NCBI RefSeq assembly: GCF_905220565.1
Contig: NC_059415.1
Span: 8,794,501-8,858,500, forward strand
Direction of reading: 5' to 3'
DNA length: 64,000 nt
Source of the DNA: Melitaea cinxia
Taxonomy: Eukaryota > Arthropoda > Insecta > Lepidoptera > Nymphalidae
The position numbers were made by a program, and so were the translations under genes. Position 1 is the first letter of the stretch. Every line of letters starts with the position of its first letter. Shown here piece after piece: positions 1 to 9,872 of this stretch. Under the pieces are notes generated by a model that saw only the letters and a list, made by a program, of their open reading frames with translations, was not told the DNA's origin and did no database searches.

Positions 1-1086
1 CCAATAAAGTATTGCAATTATGCCTGTTAATTCTCTTATGAGTTGAACGATCTAAATAGTTAAGGAGTTCGCTTCAAGTCTCGGGAAATTTTCGAATGCT
101 TTTGATGGAAATGTGGTAAATAATTAATTATCTTATTTGATAAAATAATTAATTATTTTATTTATAACAGATTCGTCATTGCCAAGCTATTGAAGTAAGG
201 TATATGAATTTTGGTTAGTATGGTCACTTCATTAAGTAGACATACCTATAAGTAAACCTCTAGGAAAAAAAAATGTTGTATAAAAATAAATAAATAAGTA
301 TTCCAGCAGTAAAAGCTTACCACTAGAATTGTGTAGAATCCATTACTGACAGAACCTTTAGACATAAGACAAGAAACTATTACAAGTACTAGTGTACAAC
401 TGAAATTAGATTTACCAACGAGGACTGGAGTTGTGAATTTCTGAAATTCATAATTCGTATATTGTGAATGGATGAAAATTACGAAGTACATTGAAGCTAG
501 CCCGTTTACAATACGACTCGTTATGCGTTTCGAAAACAAGCATATGGAATGTTCTAGTTCACTAGAATACTTAATGCATCTTGACATGAAATGAAATACT
601 ACTAAAGATAGTTTGTGTGAATTAATTGTTGTTCAAAATGGGATTGCGTATTTTAGGCCACCTATGTAAATCTAATATAGTTCTATGTCTTATTCGTGTC
701 TTCATTATCGTAGAATAGTCATTTTAGGCAGTAACTTCAATTTTTTACAAATAATATACTCCTTCTCAAGTGACGCAAAGCACTTCTTATCAAATTCCTA
801 AAAAAAAATTCATGATATCCTCAAAAATAATATTATTACATGCTAATTGAATGAAAATTTGCAGTCTACAACTACACCCAGGTCTTTAATTTTATTTATA
901 TGTATGTTGTATGTGTGTTGTTTGATCTTTTAGGGTGTGATTGTACCTAAGAGTGTTTAATTTGCGAGTAAAATTCGTAATGTGGCATTTAGAGACATTA
1001 AGGTCTAATTTATTAATTTGGCAATTATTGAATCTGTTTAGGTCATCCTGCAGTCATTCATTGAAGAAATACGTAGTAAAATATTG
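1..1086. other. AT-rich DNA, no recognised gene
   Basis: No coding region, RNA gene or recognised repeat was found here. The open frames are short, AT-driven and have no recognisable domain. A poly-purine run near 268-277 and scattered TA-rich tracts are the only structure. Confidence 0.5.
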
Positions 1087-1480
1087 TAATTTTTCATTAT
1101 TTATCGTTGTGTCCATTTGTTATAAATATTCTTTAACGGCTCGCAGGAAAGTGGACATAAGGTGCCAATCAAACCACAATTGCACAATATGCACAATTTC
1201 AATTGTTACCTATTTAAATTTAAATGTTTTAGTATAAATTTTCAGAATTCATATAATACAGCTTTAAACGTAACTTAGAAATAATATATAATGCATTTGG
1301 ATTTAGAATCTTACATAATGAAAAAACTTTAATGAAGAGATGTCGATTGACTGCTACATGTAAAGATGCCTGATGATGGTCCAATAAAGGATCGAAACGT
1401 CGCATGAATTTGCAATTAGTGGTTTGATTGGCACCTTATGTCCACTTTCCTGCGAACCGTCAAAGAATTATAATTTTTAT
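1087..1480 (+). mobile_element. Foldback (Penelope-like or MITE-like) repeat, copy 1
   Basis: The arms 1122-1177 and 1419-1475 are near-perfect inverted repeats containing CGCAGGAAAGTGGACATAAG and its complement. The same sequence, including about 35 bp of outer flank, recurs inverted at 59131-59510, so it is a dispersed element and not a local hairpin. The interior holds a hammerhead-like core at 1370-1398. Penelope-like elements are known to have terminal repeats in direct or inverted arrangement with hammerhead motifs, which is the best family guess. No reverse transcriptase is present. Confidence 0.6.
1370..1398 (+). ncRNA. Hammerhead-ribozyme-like core
   Basis: CTGATGA at 1370-1376 and GAAAC at 1394-1398 flank a short stem-loop in which GGTCC pairs with GGATC (one G-U pair) around an A-rich loop. 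This is the conserved-core layout of a hammerhead ribozyme. There is one extra U between CUGAUGA and stem II, and I could not draw convincing stems I and III, so activity is doubtful. A second copy at 59242-59270 has a fully paired GATCC/GGATC stem. Confidence 0.4.
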
Positions 1481-1923
1481 TATCTACTTGTGTCAATCAA
1501 GCTCTTTTTATGTAAAGCTATTTTTCAAAAATAAACTGTATATCGGATAAAATAGATCGATCAGTCAAAAAAAAGCCAGACTGTACGTCTATTGAGAATT
1601 ACTACAACCTACGTTGGGAATTTTCGGACGTGAATCTCGATTTACTTTTTACCCTTTAAAAAGTGAACAGATAGAGGTTCAAGTGAACAAAATGGTTAAA
1701 AGTTATTTAAAGGAATTGAAATTTTTAAAATGGATATTTTTAGTATGTGTTAAAATACGCTAGTAATTAAGATGATACTAGTTATGTAGTTTACTAGAAG
1801 TATTGTTAATTAGAAGAGATTTTACTATAAAATGTATATATTTTTTTCAGAAATTTTCATCTCATTTTGTCACATCCCATTTAGTCAAAAACCTAAAATC
1901 ATCATTAAAATCTATCGGCCTAA

Positions 1924-2405
1924 ACCAGTCCTCCCGACGTGTCGGTCTCTGTATGAACTTGGACAAGACTAAAGTTATGTTTAACAACCAAGTCATACCG
2001 AGACCGATATCGGTCGAAGCTACCCTTCTCGAAGTTGTTCAGGATTATGTTTACCTAGACCATACTATCCAACTAGGCCGCAACAACTTCGAGAAGGAAG
2101 CCAAAAGGAGGATTTGAAAGGCGTAAAGTAACCGACATTGCCCACAGAATTAGCAAGTTGAAGTGGCAATGGGCTGGCCATCTGTGTCGCAGGACCGATG
2201 GTCGTTGGAGCAGACGGATCCTGGAGTGGAGACCGCGTCTTGGCAAACGTAGTGTGGGACGTCCTCCGGCCCGTTGGACCGACGATCTACGTAAGATTGC
2301 CGGTGTAGGCTGGATGAGGATTGCGGAAAACCGGGATGTCTGGCACGAACTTGGGGAGATCTATGTCTAGCAGTGGACTGCAACAGGCTGAGCTGACTGA
2401 CTGAC
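1924..2405 (+). pseudogene. RTE-type LINE, reverse transcriptase C-terminal fragment and 3' tail
   Basis: The first part (about 1924-2112) reads as the end of a non-LTR reverse transcriptase, with NLDKTKVMFN and the YVYLD..IQLG..NNFEKEAKRRI pattern typical of RTE-type elements. A stop follows at about 2115, and the frame resumes with VTDIAHRISKLKWQWAGHLCR and GRPPARWTDDL, ending near 2370. The segment expected between RRI and the later block is missing, so the copy has an internal deletion as well as 5' truncation. The 3' end (2353-2405) carries the tail TCTATGTCTAGCAGTGGACTG followed by a short TGAC microsatellite, as is usual for RTE LINEs. It cannot be mobile by itself. The same tail type recurs at 16050-16165 and 51495-51605, and at the ends of two SINE families in this window. 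Confidence 0.8.
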
Positions 2406-2475
2406 TGATTGAAATTGTTATCGATTGGTGATGTGCTTGATTCAAGTCGGTCTATTGTCTTTTTGTCTTGTTTTA

Positions 2476-2664
2476 AGGTTTCACTACCACCTTGGAACTT
2501 AAAAAGCGGACCGAAGGCGGGATAACCATACAACTGCTAGCATTGAAATACATAGGCCGAAGACGGACAGCAGCGTCATCGGTGCGACAAAACCAGCCGT
2601 GCGGTTACATGCAGCATGGTGATAATGGGCTAAACACATGAGTTTGCGCCATTTTTAACGCCAT
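2476..2664 (+). mobile_element. SINE family A, truncated copy
   Basis: This sequence matches the complement of the element at 11889-12218, including ACCACCTTGGAACTTAA and the segment from GGCCGAAGACGG to ATGAGTTTGCGCC. Both ends are missing. It lies 70 bp from the RTE LINE tail, whose 3' sequence the intact copies of this family share. Confidence 0.7.
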
Positions 2665-2737
2665 TATAACACCTAAGAACAAAAGTTAATTAAAACTAGT
2701 AGAAAAAAATGGATCTCTTTCTTTCTCTCTCTCTGTA

Positions 2738-2785
2738 TGTGTGTGTGTGTGTGTATGTGTTTTTATGTGTGTGTGTTTTTACACA
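2738..2785. repeat. TG microsatellite
   Basis: A run of TG dinucleotides with interruptions (TATG, TTTT). It is preceded by a short CT tract at about 2720-2735. Confidence 0.8.
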
Positions 2786-2969
2786 TACTAGTAGTCGCCC
2801 AGTAGTCGAAATTCGACCATAATTAATTTAAGTTATAACTGTAACAAAGACTATACTTCTATAATAATTAACAAAAAAGTATGTATATGCGTGTATGTGT
2901 GTATCAAGTACACAGTAGTGTATTATTTTCAATAATTAAAAAAAATTAGCATTTTGCATTCCTTCGGTA

Positions 2970-4144
2970 GGGTAAAACCGGGATAGATGCCTCACTTTTT
3001 GAAATAGCCACCTAATTTTAAAAATATTATTTTTATACGAATAATTTTTATTAATGTAGCTCAATCCTTTATGTTGAATTATGACTATTTTTTTTCAACC
3101 TAGCCAATGAAGATTAAGCAGAAATTAGCTTTTCGTGAACCCTTTTTTTTGAGGATAGATGCCTACCTATATGGATAGTTGCCTCATCATGAAAATAGTG
3201 AGTAGGATAGATGCCCTTTAAAGCGTGTAAACGAAAAACCAAAACCAAATGTTAGGTTAGGCTACTCCTAAAACATCGATTGTCTCCAAGAAACATGGGC
3301 CATACCAATGAAATTTTTTTTGTGTTTTTTTATATCTTTTAATTGTTATAATTAGAATATAATTTTTATATAACACAGATTACTATATATATATATATAT
3401 ATATATTTAATTAAATTTTACAAGCATTTATTCAACAAAAGTATAAATTCTTAATTGTTGGTCTAAAATATTCATATCAAGTGTCAACATGCACATTGCA
3501 CAACCATACTTTCTCATCTAAAGCTGACTGTAGGTTTTCTATAGTACAAGAACATACTCGAGCTCGCATTTCTTCCTTTCTTTTATATTTTCGTGGCATA
3601 GTTCTGCTAGAATCAGTAAAACATCCAAACATAAATATACCTAAATACATAAAAAATATAACAGACACAAAAAAAATTATACATATAAACTTACTCTGTA
3701 TATGGTGAATGAAGGGATAGATGCCCCTAAGGGCACCTATACCTCAAAAAATCAGGGCAACTATCCTTTGTGATTGGGATAGATGCCCACGTATTTTTTA
3801 AATAAATTATAAACAAAATAGCATCTATTTATAACTATATGCAGACTCAATGACGCAGTATATAGACGTGATAAAAAATATAACGAAATTTATTACTATT
3901 TATAAAATTATACAACCTTAAATACTAACCTTTAAAACTTTGACGTGTTTGTAAATTTCGCTACGGAGAAAATTACACACACGATCCAAACGCGTCCTTG
4001 TCACACGAATATCTGTAGATATCTGAGGTACGGGGTGTCTTCGACTCCTACTTATGCGATTAATTTGTATTTGTGAGTTCGGGATGTTAGGTTTTTAGAA
4101 CATGAGGCATCTATCCCACTGCGGCATCTCTCCCGGTTTTACCA
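2970..4144 (-). mobile_element. Pogo-type DNA transposon, internally deleted
   Basis: The ends are inverted repeats: GGGTAAAACCGGGATAGATG at 2970 and the complement of GCATCTCTCCCGGTTTTACC ending near 4144. Each is flanked directly by TA (2968-2969, 4145-4146), the target duplication of the Tc1/mariner/pogo superfamily. The motif GGATAGATGCC recurs several times inside, mostly near the ends (about 2988, 3156, 3203, 3716, 3778 and, inverted, 4107), as expected for transposase-binding repeats. At 3477-3599 the minus strand keeps a piece of the transposase N-terminus. At 1.18 kb it is too short to be autonomous. Confidence 0.75.
3477..3599 (-). pseudogene. Remnant of pogo-type transposase N-terminus
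   Basis: The reading starting at 3599 begins MPRKYKRK and continues with a block ending ENLQSALDE. Pogo/Tigger-type transposases typically begin MPR.YKRK followed by a Psq-type helix-turn-helix with this ..ENL..AL.. spacing. The Trp usually seen before ENL is replaced, and the match fades after about 35 residues. No DDE catalytic domain follows, so this is a coding scar inside the deleted element at 2970-4144. Confidence 0.6.
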
Positions 4145-4145
4145 T

Positions 4146-4245
4146 ATATAAACTATAAGTGTGCGAAATTTCATACTCCTGCGTCCACGCAACTTTCGTA
4201 AAAAGGGGTACAAAGTTTTTGCTTTACGTATTTATATAATGATTA
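4146..4245 (-). repeat. Dispersed repeat, also at 26895-27010
   Basis: Its complement matches 26895-27010: a block with TACGTAAAG, TTTGTACCC, GCGTGGACG and TTCGCACA, ending in TATAGTTTATAT. The pogo-type element abuts it at the TA. Not classified. Confidence 0.55.
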
Positions 4246-4683
4246 GGAGCCTTATTGAAAGAGTCTAAACTATAGTAAGTTTCTGTCACAATTTTTTTCA
4301 CTACTTTTTATATAAAATTTTACACTAAACATGCCAGAATGGAAAATGACCACTGATGGACCTTTAGTCAAAACTAGTAAATTAAATGTAATCATTTTTT
4401 TTATAACAATACTCGTATCATAGCACATATACACTCTATAATTGTTTTTTGAACGAATTTTCTTGTGTAGCATAGCAGGGGTACCCTAGCTGGCAAACAA
4501 CTTCCGTAACGTTAAAAAGAGCGTAAGATTTTTATGTATAGTTTATGTATGATGGCTATACAGTGTCTAATGTATATTATATGTGTGAGTGTTATTATTT
4601 ATTAATTAATTGTTAATTGACTCCTATTTGAAAAGAGGAAAACATTAAAATATTTGCGAAATTTAATAATACAACTATTTTAT

Positions 4684-4880
4684 TAACCGACTTGCAACAA
4701 AGGAGTAGGTTCTAAATTCGATTGTATTTTTTATGTATGATACCTCAGAACTTTTGACTGGTTGGACATATTTCGATGATTTTTTTTTTAATCTAAAGCT
4801 TGAGCGTGTCATGTGATCCTATTTAAATTTAATTGAGATATAATAAGTTCTTTGCGAGTTATATCTAATAATAAATGACA
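4684..4880 (-). repeat. AACCGACTTC repeat, partial copy
   Basis: It begins TTAACCGACTTGCAACAAAGG and keeps the order of blocks seen in the long copies at 10935 and 61036 (in complement): GATTGTATTTTTTATG, CAGAACTTTTGACTGG, TATTTAAATTTAATTGAG. It is diverged and lacks the far end. Confidence 0.65.
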
Positions 4881-5626
4881 AAGTATATTTACTAGCACTT
4901 AAAGCAGGAGCGTGGTAAGGCGACTCGGACTCAGTGTAATCAACAACTTGGGTTACTTGGGTTATGATTCTCTTTGATGCAAGTCTAGTCAGTGTGTCAT
5001 AAAGAAAGAACTGACTACACATGCTTACACTGTATGCACATTGATTACTCATGCTTGATTTTAATGAGTATAGTACATGTTACACGTTACATATAACTAA
5101 GTTGATAAACGCGGGACCAAGGGCGCAAAAGTTTTTCTTTCCTTTCTTACACTATTTGTATAAACACAGTAATTTCTTGAGCTTCTGACTAGCAGACTAT
5201 TTTATAACAGGCGTGTATCAACCTATAGAATCTCAAGCACAATAACCAACATATAATTTGTGTAAATCAATTCAGGTTTAATTCACATATTTACAAAATA
5301 TTGAAAGTTCAAAGGAAAGGATCATCCCAAAAATAAACGGGACATATTGAGCAACGGGAAAAAATATTCACAAAAATATTTCGATGTTCATATTATCCTC
5401 TAAACTGAATAAGAAAAATCTTTTTATAAGAAAAACGCATATAGGTTATTTTATACACTTTACGCCTACGCTGGAGGGTATTTCGGGATTTCCCTTAAAT
5501 GTTTGCAAATCAAATTTTTTCCCGAACATTGGTGGAAGGTCACCGGGTAATAATTGGTGGAAGGTCAGGTGGTAAATATTAGGATGAAAGCTTACTTAAT
5601 ACAAAGTCTTTAGGGAACGTTTAGTA
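4881..5626. other. Intergenic DNA, nothing recognised
   Basis: No supported gene or repeat was found between the partial AACCGACTTC repeat and the left terminal inverted repeat of the large transposon. A short local duplication, TGGTGGAAGGTCA, occurs at about 5530 and 5557. Confidence 0.5.
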
Positions 5627-5659
5627 ATATCGCTCCTTGAATACAAAAGGGCCACAAAT
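5627..5659 (+). repeat. Left terminal inverted repeat of the 4.2-kb transposon
   Basis: It reads ATATCGCTCCTTGAATACAA and onward. The complement of 9840-9872 matches it with four substitutions over 33 bp. Confidence 0.85.
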
Positions 5660-5923
5660 AAGAAAATATTTAAAATCGTTTTATTGCATAAAATGATAAC
5701 TAAATCTACTATATTTCATGGTAAAAAAACTCCCATAATTTTTGTTTATAATTTATGGTAACACTGACTTACCACCTTTTTGCACTGGAGCACTTTGGAC
5801 AGGTAACGTCAGTTCAAAACCGCCATATTGTCAGTTGAGACCCGAGATTCAACGTGAACGCATGTCGGTTTCGTGAAAAAGTGCCACAATCCAAAATACG
5901 TCTGTGTTGCATTCAAACTTCAG

Positions 5924-6337
5924 GTAAGTGCGATTATATTTTGTAATACAAAAGTGTCATATTTTGTAAAACGTCCGTTTTGCATTATAAAATCAGCATT
6001 TGTGATCATAATACATAATACAAAAGTGCCGTATTTAAAATGCGTCTGTTTTGTATTCCAGTATTATTTAAGTGTAATCATATTTTGTAATACATAATCG
6101 GAAATGCGTAGTGTTAATACTTATAAAATAATGAGTAGATATTCCTAAATTATGTTGAATATGAAGTGATTAAGACAGTGACACTCGTTGTATGTATATA
6201 AATAAACTTGTTTCATTTATGGTGTTATTACTGGAAAATTAGTATTTGAAATGCCAAATTAGGGATTGTTTTGTATTTGATTGTGTATGATTATTGTATT
6301 TTTTTAGTTAAAAACTTTAAAGGGTTTTTTTTTACAG
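5924..6337 (+). other. Probable 5' intron of the transposase gene
   Basis: A strong donor, CAG|GTAAGT, lies at 5923/5924 and a pyrimidine-rich acceptor, TTTTTTTTTACAG, ends at 6337, just 11 bp before the first ATG of the long frame. The upstream exon has only a five-codon frame, so it would be untranslated. Inferred from sequence alone. Confidence 0.55.
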
Positions 6338-6348
6338 ATTATTACGTC

Positions 6349-8723
6349 ATGATGAATAGAGCACGAAAAATTTTGAATATGGCAACCTCCATTCAGAAAT
6401 TGGAACAAGGTCAACCATTACCTGGCCACGATATTATTGTGGATAATAAGACATACTCAAATGCTCGAGATTCTTCAGATACAAATTCCATTCCAGACAG
6501 TCAACCTGACTTAGACCTTTCAATATTAAAGGAAGAAAACAGTGAAGTAAGTTGTGTAAGAAATACGAAAGATACAAATAGGCCAAAAATACTTGTTGAA
6601 CAGAGTGACTCAATTAGCAGTTCGAGCAACTCTGATAGTGACTCTGACAACAATTCTAGTCGTTCATCAACATCCAGTAGTTCATCAGATGCTGATTTTT
6701 CTTCAGACGACGACAGTGTTAAAGATACCAATTTTCTACCTTATCATGAAAGATCTTCTGATTCCGAAGAAGACGTACAGTCAAAAGTAATTACCAAACC
6801 ATTTTGTATTTCACCCCAACCGGGCCCTTCTCGTATAGAACCTCATTTACTCGTCAATGATAACCTACCGGTCGATCTAGATACTCAGTCCCCTAATATA
6901 GATACAAAGTCATCCATCAGCCATAACCAGTATCCCAGCGTTAATATTCAGTCACCGAGCATCGGCAGTGAACCAGCTAGCGTGGACCCTAAACCTCTTA
7001 GTCGGAAAAGAAAAGCTAATCCAGAATCATGGAAAAGAAATAAAACCAAGACTCTAATAAATAGTGGGAAGGCACACATAACTATGTCTAAATCGAAAAG
7101 AAATATTGCTGCCAAAAAAATGGGACCTGCTTGTTCAGATAACTGTAAATTTAAATGTCAAAACGAATTTTCATTTGAGCAACGATTTGCCATATTTAGT
7201 GCCTATTGGGATACTGGCGATTTGAACGTTCAAAGGCAATTTATATACAACCACATGACAAAGATTGAACCTAAGTATCGGTACACACGTGTTGGTAGTA
7301 CCCGCCAAAACTTAAACCACGCATATCATTTCACACTTAACGATAAATGCATTCGAGTATGCAAGTTATTCTTTATGAATACCCTTACTATATCTGATAA
7401 AACCATACGGACTGTTGTGAAGAAAAATTCTGGATCAATTACTGGAATTCAAATGAAAGATAACCGAGGAAAACATGGCAATCAATTTAAGTTGGATGCT
7501 GCTTTGAAGGATGGGGCAAAGGAACATATTAACTCCATCCCCAAGATTGAGAGCCACTACTGTCGCGCTCGCTCTAAGCGTGAGTACATTGAAGGAAGCC
7601 TATCTATTGCTGCACTGCATCGTGATTATGTCAATAAGTGTAAAGCTGAAGGTAAAGATTATCTTTCTTATAAATTGTACTATAATGTATTCGTCAATGA
7701 CTTCAATATTTTTTTTTGGAAACCTAAAAAAGATCAATGTGAAGACTGTACAGCTTTCGCAAATATTGAAGATAAAACGCTTTTGCAAGTAAAATACGAC
7801 CTGCATTTGAAAGAAAAAGACTTAGCGAGAGCTGAAAAGGAAAATGATAAAAAAAATATAAGCGAGAATTTTGTAGTATGTGTGTATGACTTACAGGCTG
7901 TAATGCCATGTCCGCAAGGTGAAGTATCTAGTTTTTATTATATTTCCAAATTGAATATGCTGAATTTTACTGTAACTGAACTGGGTTCAAATAATACGCA
8001 CTGCTACGTTTGGCATGAAGGCGCAGGAGCTCGTGGTGCGAATGAAATAGGATCGTGGGTACTCGCCTACTTGAAAAATTTGAATGAAAAAGCTTCCGAC
8101 TATTTTGACGTAGTATATATATATATAGCGACAAGTGTTGTGGCCAACATAAAAATAAATTTATGTTAGCGACGTACCAATACGCTATAAATGAGTTATC
8201 GAAGTTGAGGAGTGTTACTCATAAATTTTTAATAAAAGGGCACACTCAAAATGAAGGAGATGCTGCGCACTCTCTAATTCAACGCAACATTTCCAATGTC
8301 TTAAAATCTTCTCCCATTTATGTGCCGGATCAGTACATAACTCTTATTAAAACTGCAAAGAAGAAAGGAAGCCCCTTCGTTGTTCACGAACTTAATCATG
8401 AGAGTTTTCTGGATTTAAAATGTCTGGCTGTCGGAAATTACACCACTGCAGAAGATGGACAAAAAGTCAAATGGGCTGATATAAAAATTATTAAAGTCCA
8501 TAAAGATTATGAGAACAAATTTTTCTTTAAGACTTCTTACGAAGATGAAGAGTTCACCTCGGTAGCCACACTGACAAAGAGAAAGTATGCTGGTCCTATA
8601 GTCCCAAAAAAACTGTACAAATAAAAACTTAAAGTAACTGAAACTAAAAAACAGGGTATCCTTAAACTTATTGAGAAAAATATCATACCAAAGTATTACC
8701 AAAGCTTTTACGAAAATTTGTAA
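6349..8723 (+). pseudogene. DDE-type transposase-like gene, one frameshift and one early stop
   Basis: The start chosen is the ATG pair at 6349, right after the predicted splice acceptor; the frame is also open upstream, inside the intron. Domains in order: a Ser/Asp-rich acidic stretch (about residues 75-130), a basic patch with RKRKAN, a Cys cluster (CSDNCKFKC at about 7135-7161), a second CxxC (CEDC at about 7739-7750), then YDLQ with a candidate first catalytic Asp (about 7886). Frame 1 runs into a TA run at 8114-8127, and the next frame opens at once with SDKCCGQHKNKF (8127-8162), the expected second-Asp motif. HTQNEGDAAH (about 8242) supplies a candidate Glu. A TAA at 8622 is followed by about 33 in-frame residues ending IIPKYYQSFYENL before TAA at 8721, which looks like the original C-terminus. 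So the gene carries two lesions. Similar proteins are common in insects, usually annotated as uncharacterised; the catalytic assignment is inference. Confidence 0.75.
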
Positions 8724-8879
8724 TACAATAGGTACTTAATTGTGATAATATTTAGAAAAGTAAACTTTGAATGTTCCTTTTAATTAACAAAGACTTATAA
8801 AAATAATATTAAGTAATTAATAACAATATTAAATAACTACGATTTTAAATAACTTTCTTAATTGTAACTTTCTTAATAG

Positions 8880-9185
8880 TAAACGTAAAAACTGCCATAA
8901 ATTGTTTAAAACTGTGATTTTGTAAGACTGTGATAATCTTACTGTTTAATAATATTTTTATAAACTAGTATTTTGCTACTGAATTCTGTGCATTTATAAC
9001 TGATCTCGTATTTTGTTTATGTAACTTGAAATAATTAACGTAAAAAGTGCATTAAATTGTTTAAGACTGTGATTTGTAAGACAACTTAAATTGTTATTGT
9101 GTAATAATATTATTGTAATATTTTGTTATATTATTAAACTGAATTCTGTGCCTTTAGAACTGGTCTCGTATTTTGTATTAGTTAG
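8880..9185 (+). repeat. About 150-bp tandem duplication in the transposon 3' region
   Basis: Two diverged units (about 8880-9025 and 9033-9185) share, in order, CGTAAAAA, AAATTGTTTAA, ACTGTGATTT, GAATTCTGTGC and CTCGTATTTTGT. They lie between the gene and the right inverted repeat and may hold repeated protein-binding sites. Confidence 0.7.
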
Positions 9186-9839
9186 TTTAGTTGTAGTAAG
9201 AGCTCGCGTAACACTAATAAGTAATACAAAATACGAGAAAATAAATAGAGAGATGAGTGTCGGCGTTTTATTTTTTAGAGGATTTATTGATTTTATGTTT
9301 TTAATGAATATTTTGATATGATAATTAAACTTTTATCTCTTGTTTTTTTATAGTTCTAAAAATTTATAATGTAAATGTTTTAGAGAGATGTTTAATTTGA
9401 CTGAATAATAGTCGCGTACAAAGTTGATCTTAGTTCTATTAATAATAAGTTAAGATTTTATTAGTTTGGAATTTTTAATTCAGTATGTTTTTGGTGTTCA
9501 TTCACTTCAGTTATTACCTAGTAATAAGATTAAACTTTTTGATTCATTTTTTTTACCAATAAGGTACAATAAATTATTTTTATTTGTAAAATTGTGTTTA
9601 CTTTTAGACATAATTTTTAAGATATTGATTAAAATTTTGAATGCAAAAGGGACTTTTGTGTTATTTTCTCTTATTAGGTAACAGCTATTACAAAGTTCAT
9701 ATTATACCTAGATACAGCTAAAAAATACGCATCTATTGATATATCAACATCTCATATTTAATTAATAAATATATGAAATATTTAAAAAAAACAGTTTAAA
9801 AAATTTGTTGTAGCCGTCCTGGAAAATTTATGAATTACG

Positions 9840-9872
9840 ATTTGTGTCCGTTTTGTATTCAAGAAGCGATAT
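9840..9872 (-). repeat. Right terminal inverted repeat of the 4.2-kb transposon
   Basis: The complement reads ATATCGCTTCTTGAATACAA and onward, matching 5627-5659 with four substitutions over 33 bp. Confidence 0.85.

Larger units (their letters stand above)
5627..9872 (+). mobile_element. 4.2-kb DNA transposon with 33-bp terminal inverted repeats, family unnamed
   Basis: Terminal inverted repeats at 5627-5659 and 9840-9872 match at 29 of 33 positions. The element between them holds a putative noncoding 5' exon, an intron, one large transposase-like gene (6349-8723) and a 3' region with a 150-bp tandem repeat. ATAT is present at both outer ends and may be a 4-bp target duplication, but it is palindromic and merges with the repeat ends, so this is uncertain. 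Recurrent AATACAAAA and AATACGT words near both ends look like subterminal transposase-binding sites. I do not recognise the superfamily with certainty. Sola-type elements (4-bp duplications) are one candidate. It is not piggyBac (no TTAA), mariner or hAT by any motif I can see. Confidence 0.75.

Noticed and set aside
2150..2533. 127-codon minus-strand frame
   Set aside because: It is the antisense of the RTE LINE fragment and the start of a SINE A piece.
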